Shown: positions 6,971 through 9,936 of the stretch, piece by piece | Layout of the letters: every line of letters starts with the position of its first letter | Numbering within the stretch: the first letter of the stretch is position 1 | DNA from: JAAEEP01 sp035529155 | GTDB taxonomy: Archaea > Thermoplasmatota > Thermoplasmata > Methanomassiliicoccales > JAAEEP01 | Reading direction: 5' to 3' | NCBI GenBank assembly: GCA_035529155.1 | Contig: DATKXF010000084.1 | Coordinates: 1 to 9,936 of the forward strand | Length of the DNA: 9,936 bases | Made by a program: the position numbers and the translations under genes | The notes under the pieces: model-generated | Told to the model about the DNA's origin: nothing | Seen by the model: the letters and a program-made list of their open reading frames with translations, nothing else | The model's database searches: none

Positions 6971-7160
6971 AATGCTAATCCTAGATCTGGTATGGATGGC
7001 TTCGAATTGTGTTCGATATACTCAGAAATTTCACACTTGTTGAATTCTCAGCGCGAATCTTCTATTTCCTGATTCTTGCCTCGATTGGTACGAATATCAT
7101 AACAATAGGCTAATTTCAACAAAATATTCGTTGGTATGAAACGAAAAATAAAATATATCA

Positions 7161-7238
7161 TATGAAAATCCAATTCTAGTCTGGAGTAAATATCAAATAG
7201 CCGAGTTACGCTTCCCCTATGAAAATCGAATCCCTAAT
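7161..7238. repeat. Imperfect direct repeat, two copies 57 bases apart
   Basis: TATGAAAATCCAATTCTAGT at 7161-7180 is echoed by TATGAAAATCGAATCCCTAA at 7218-7237. The first ten bases are identical and 15 of 20 match. A further AATATC follows each copy at a similar distance (7189-7194 and 7245-7250). Possibly two binding sites for one regulator, or chance in A/T-rich DNA. Confidence 0.4.
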
Positions 7239-7362
7239 TGGGTTAATATCCAGTCGGGGATTTGAAGATGTCAACGGAAGCCCCGTGGTCCCAACATTGC
7301 CGCTTATCGTAAGGATGGTTGATGGTGTGATGGGAATTACGTGGACATGCTGACATAATCGT

Positions 7363-7378
7363 ATTCCTTTTAAGGAAT
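7363..7378. promoter_or_regulatory. Inverted repeat ATTCCTT-TT-AAGGAAT
   Basis: Perfect 7-base arms (7363-7369 and 7372-7378) around two bases, about 320 bases upstream of the tandem HdrA start. The form suits a dimeric repressor site. It could also hold a TATA-like TTTTAA core. Function is inferred from symmetry only. Confidence 0.3.
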
Positions 7379-7511
7379 TCGACCATTGGGTAAGCTTCCG
7401 AACAATCGAAGAGTCGAGGAATGAGAATGGAGACCACGAGAGAACTCAACTTTGGCTCGTGTTGCGAAAATAACACATGCCCTAAAGGGAGTTCGCTCCG
7501 TTCAAGAAATC

Positions 7512-7525
7512 AACGAAGCTTCGTT
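7512..7525. promoter_or_regulatory. Perfect 14-base palindrome AACGAAGCTTCGTT
   Basis: The palindrome has no spacer and lies about 25 bases upstream of a TATA-like CTTTTAAAACC (7550-7560). A transcription factor bound here would sit just upstream of TBP/TFB on the tandem HdrA promoter. No regulator gene is in the window. Confidence 0.35.
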
Positions 7526-7549
7526 CTTTTTGGGGAATTAGATAATGGG

Positions 7550-7560
7550 CTTTTAAAACC
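7550..7560 (+). promoter_or_regulatory. Candidate TATA element for the tandem HdrA gene
   Basis: CTTTTAAAACC is the clearest TATA-like run upstream of 7698. The implied start site near 7583 would give a leader of about 115 bases, longer than usual, so a nearer promoter may be the real one. Confidence 0.35.
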
Positions 7561-7697
7561 TTTTCGGATGGATTTTGCTTTCTTACGAAACATTATCCCT
7601 CATGAGTGGAAGGGTAATTCTGAATACAGTGACCCTCCAAACTGGGCTATTGGGCAAATTCAGGGAGGACCTAGGTTGCAGAAAGTAGAGGGAGAAA

Positions 7698-9936
7698 ATG
7701 ACCGACAACGAGCCTAACTCAGTACTTGTTGTTGGTGGGGGAATAGCAGGAATTCAATCAGCATTAGATCTAGCTGAAGTCGGTATCAAAGTATATCTGG
7801 TAGAAGAAGATCCAAGCATCGGTGGGAAGATGGCCCAACTGGACAAGACCTTCCCGACGAATGATTACTCGATTTGCATTCTCGCTCCGAAAATGGTTGA
7901 TTGCTACGGTCATCCGAACATCAATGTGTTGACCCACTCAAGGGTGATCGGGCTCGAGGGCGAGAAGGGCAATTTCAAGGTGAGGGTCCTCAGAAAGGCT
8001 ACGTACATCGATCAGGAGAAATGCATGGGCCGTGGGGACTGCATAGAGAAATGTCCAGTGAAGGGCGTCCTCGATTATTGGGAACTGGGCCTTTCCACAA
8101 GAAAGGCGATATACATACCATTTCCACAAGCGGTTCCCAAGACCGCGGTCATTGACCCGGAGAACTGCCTGTATCTGACACAGGGAAAGTGCGGAATTTG
8201 CGCAAAGGTCTGTGAGTATGATGCCATCAATTTCGACATGGAGGACGAGGAGATCGAGTTCAAAGTCAACTCTGTGATCCTCTGTCCCGGTTTCGATGAA
8301 TGCAACGCTTCATTGAAGACCGAGTATGGTTACGATATCTTCAAGAATGTCGTGACCAGCAGAGAATTCGAAAGGATCCTAAGCACTGCTGGACCGTACG
8401 AAGGTAAGTTACTAAGACCATCAGACAAGAAGCCACCTAAGAAAGTAGCATTCCTTCAATGTGTGGGGTCCAGGGATGACAAGACAGGGAACACCTACTG
8501 CTCTTCCGTCTGCTGCATGCACGCTCTGAAGGCGGCCATGATCGCCAAGAGCCGCCTCAAAGAGGTGGAACCGCACATATTCTTCTTAGATGTAAGGACG
8601 GTTGGCAAGGAGTTCGAGGACTATCGGATCAAAGCTGAGAATGAAAATGGAGTGGTGATACATCGAGGAACTCGTGTCGCTTCCATTGATGAGGATGAGA
8701 ACCAAAGACTCATTATTCACTACAGCAACAATAAAGGACCGGTCGAGGAAGCATTCGATCTAGTGGTCCTGTCCGTGGGAATCTGCCCTACCAATTCAGC
8801 CGGAGAGATCGCTAAGGTTTTCGGCATCGAACTCAACAAAGACGGATTCTGCTCCACAAGCATTTGGGACCCCTTATCCACTTCCAGAGATGGGATTTTT
8901 GTGGCCGGGACATTCTCGGCACCAAAGGACATTCCGGCCTCTGTTGCTGAGGCTTCAGGGACAGCTTCCAAAGCGCTTTCGACCGTTACCAGCAGGGATA
9001 AGATCCCCCTTATTCGAAAGGACTACCCGTCAGAGAAGGATGTGTACGGGGAGAAGCCCAGGATTGGAGTGTTCTTATGTCACTGTGGAAGAAACATCGG
9101 GGGCATAATAAATGTGAAGAAGGTTGCGCAGGCAACGAAAGAACTGCCCGATGTGATCCACGTTTCCGAATTCCTTTACGCATGCGCACAGGATTCACTC
9201 GAATTGATAAAGGAGAAGATAGAAGAACACAAACTGAACAGGATCGTGGTCGCCTCATGCTCTCCACGGACTCACGAACTTCTATTCCAGAACTGCATCA
9301 GAGAGGCGGGTCTGAACCAGTATCTCTTGGAGATGGCAAATATTCGTGATCAGTGCTCGTGGGTTCACATGCAGGAGAAGAGAAAAGCCACCAACAAAAC
9401 AATTGATCTGGTGAAGATGGCAGTCGCCAAGGTAAGATTGGTGGAGCCTTTGACCACCCCCACCTTCCCCATCGGTCACTCCGTCGCCGTCATTGGAGGC
9501 GGTCTCACCGGAATGACATCTGCCCTTGAGATTGCAAACAATGGCTATGGGGTTAATCTTATAGAGAGTTCGGATAGGCTTGGAGGCCATCTGAACGGGA
9601 TGCTTCTGAATCAGGAAGGTAAAACCGGAAGGGAAGCTGCGGCCGAGATCATTTCCAGAGTAATGTCCAACGATAAGATAACGATTCATCTGGAGACCGA
9701 GATAGAGGAAGTAACTGGTTTCATTGGCAATTTCGTACTTCAGACCAAGGATGGGCCGATTGATGCTGGAGCTATCATCGTGGCCATTGGTGCTGAGGAA
9801 TACCAGCCAACCGAGTACTTCTACGGCCAGGACGATCGCGTGGTTACCCAGCTGGAATTGGCCGAGATGATGTTCGAGAAGCCTCTCGACGCCAAGACCG
9901 TGGTCATGATCCAGTGTGTCGGGTCCCGGACCGAGG
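7698..9936 (+). CDS. Tandem HdrA-like flavoprotein (two HdrA units, C-terminus beyond window)
   Basis: 746 codons are open to the right edge with no stop. An in-frame TAG at 7686-7688 makes the ATG at 7698 the first possible start, with GAGGGAG before it. Unit 1: FAD site GGGIAG (13-18), FPTNDYSIC (52-60), an inserted ferredoxin (Cys109, Arg112, Cys115, Cys119; Cys157, 165, 168, 172), and the HdrA motif CX12CX3CC (Cys255, 268, 272, 273). Unit 2 begins near 455 with an HdrA N-terminal domain (CHCG 461-464, Cys496, 521, 553), then a second FAD site GGGLTG (600-605). The start of a second cluster motif, QCVGSR, comes at the edge. Long HdrA proteins of this type are known in anaerobic archaea and bacteria and route electrons between donors, ferredoxin and disulfide or quinone partners. 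Partner genes probably follow to the right. Tyr57 and Arg112 replace expected cysteines. Confidence 0.92.
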   Translation, partial: MTDNEPNSVLVVGGGIAGIQSALDLAEVGIKVYLVEEDPSIGGKMAQLDKTFPTNDYSICILAPKMVDCYGHPNINVLTHSRVIGLEGEKGNFKVRVLRKATYIDQEKCMGRGDCIEKCPVKGVLDYWELGLSTRKAIYIPFPQAVPKTAVIDPENCLYLTQGKCGICAKVCEYDAINFDMEDEEIEFKVNSVILCPGFDECNASLKTEYGYDIFKNVVTSREFERILSTAGPYEGKLLRPSDKKPPKKVAFLQCVGSRDDKTGNTYCSSVCCMHALKAAMIAKSRLKEVEPHIFFLDVRTVGKEFEDYRIKAENENGVVIHRGTRVASIDEDENQRLIIHYSNNKGPVEEAFDLVVLSVGICPTNSAGEIAKVFGIELNKDGFCSTSIWDPLSTSRDGIFVAGTFSAPKDIPASVAEASGTASKALSTVTSRDKIPLIRKDYPSEKDVYGEKPRIGVFLCHCGRNIGGIINVKKVAQATKELPDVIHVSEFLYACAQDSLELIKEKIEEHKLNRIVVASCSPRTHELLFQNCIREAGLNQYLLEMANIRDQCSWVHMQEKRKATNKTIDLVKMAVAKVRLVEPLTTPTFPIGHSVAVIGGGLTGMTSALEIANNGYGVNLIESSDRLGGHLNGMLLNQEGKTGREAAAEIISRVMSNDKITIHLETEIEEVTGFIGNFVLQTKDGPIDAGAIIVAIGAEEYQPTEYFYGQDDRVVTQLELAEMMFEKPLDAKTVVMIQCVGSRTE

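Larger units (their letters stand above)
6971..7697. other. 727-base divergent intergenic region without a convincing gene
   Basis: This stretch is visibly richer in A/T than its neighbours, especially 7080-7200. It separates the leftward zinc protein from the rightward tandem HdrA. It contains a TATA-like AGTATATCGAA on the reverse strand (7013-7023) for the zinc protein. It also holds an imperfect direct repeat (7161-7180 and 7218-7237), two inverted repeats and a TTTTAAAA box. Open frames of 77 codons (reverse, 7243-7476) and 98 codons (forward, 7421-7717) exist, but their translations resemble nothing I know. The forward one also runs into the HdrA start. A decayed gene or an unrecognised RNA cannot be excluded. 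Confidence 0.5.

Noticed and set aside
7327..7353. Possible C/D box small RNA (GTGATGG followed by CTGA)
   Set aside because: The C box has a mismatch, no D' and C' pair is evident and the ends do not form a terminal stem.
7243..7476. Reverse 77-codon frame in the divergent gap
   Set aside because: No recognisable motif, no clear ribosome-binding sequence, and it spans one of the inverted repeats.
7421..7717. Forward 98-codon frame overlapping the tandem HdrA start by 20 bases
   Set aside because: The translation resembles no family, its GAGG lies too close to the ATG, and it runs through the probable HdrA promoter and ribosome-binding site.

Overview
This window looks like a chromosomal segment from an anaerobic archaeon. 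I place it in Thermoplasmatota or a neighbouring euryarchaeal lineage. The reasons are a proteasome alpha subunit that closely resembles the Thermoplasma protein, the order RNase P subunit / proteasome alpha / SBDS typical of the archaeal proteasome-exosome superoperon, an archaeal FtsZ, TATA-like elements upstream of transcription units, and heterodisulfide reductase (Hdr) proteins. The lineage is inferred from remembered family sequences, not from a search.

Layout, left to right. Positions 1-83 hold the start of the SBDS (Sdo1) ribosome-maturation gene, 7 bases behind psmA (91-813, proteasome alpha); both are leftward. After a 301-base gap come two leftward, translationally coupled Hdr genes. 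They are an HdrA-like flavoprotein (2728-4470) and a triple fusion of MvhD, HdrC and HdrB domains (1115-2728). A 219-base gap separates them from rnp2 (4690-4998, RNase P Pop5-type subunit) and ftsZ (5017-6096), which form a leftward pair with an 18-base spacer. Next is a leftward membrane-anchored zinc protein (6191-6970) with a C4HC3 RING-like finger and four zinc ribbons. A 727-base AT-richer region without a convincing gene (6971-7697) separates it from a rightward tandem HdrA gene (7698 to beyond the right edge).

How they fit together. The left and middle parts are a housekeeping cluster: protein degradation, ribosome maturation, tRNA 5' processing and cell division. The Hdr operon sits inside it, between rnp2 and psmA, with its own candidate promoter. 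HdrA plus the MvhD-HdrC-HdrB fusion carry most of the parts of an electron-bifurcating Hdr in two polypeptides: electron entry (MvhD), FAD (HdrA), ferredoxin clusters, and the CCG disulfide-reducing module. The electron donor (hydrogenase, formate dehydrogenase or other) is not in the window. The tandem HdrA on the right is a second, differently built HdrA, so the locus encodes three HdrA-type flavin domains.

The points most worth a second look are the Hdr insertion in the superoperon, cysteine ligand substitutions in two Hdr proteins, a cysteine-rich insertion in the first HdrA, the membrane RING-like/zinc-ribbon protein, and the palindrome-bearing divergent intergenic region. I found no rRNA, tRNA, CRISPR array, insertion sequence or phage gene.
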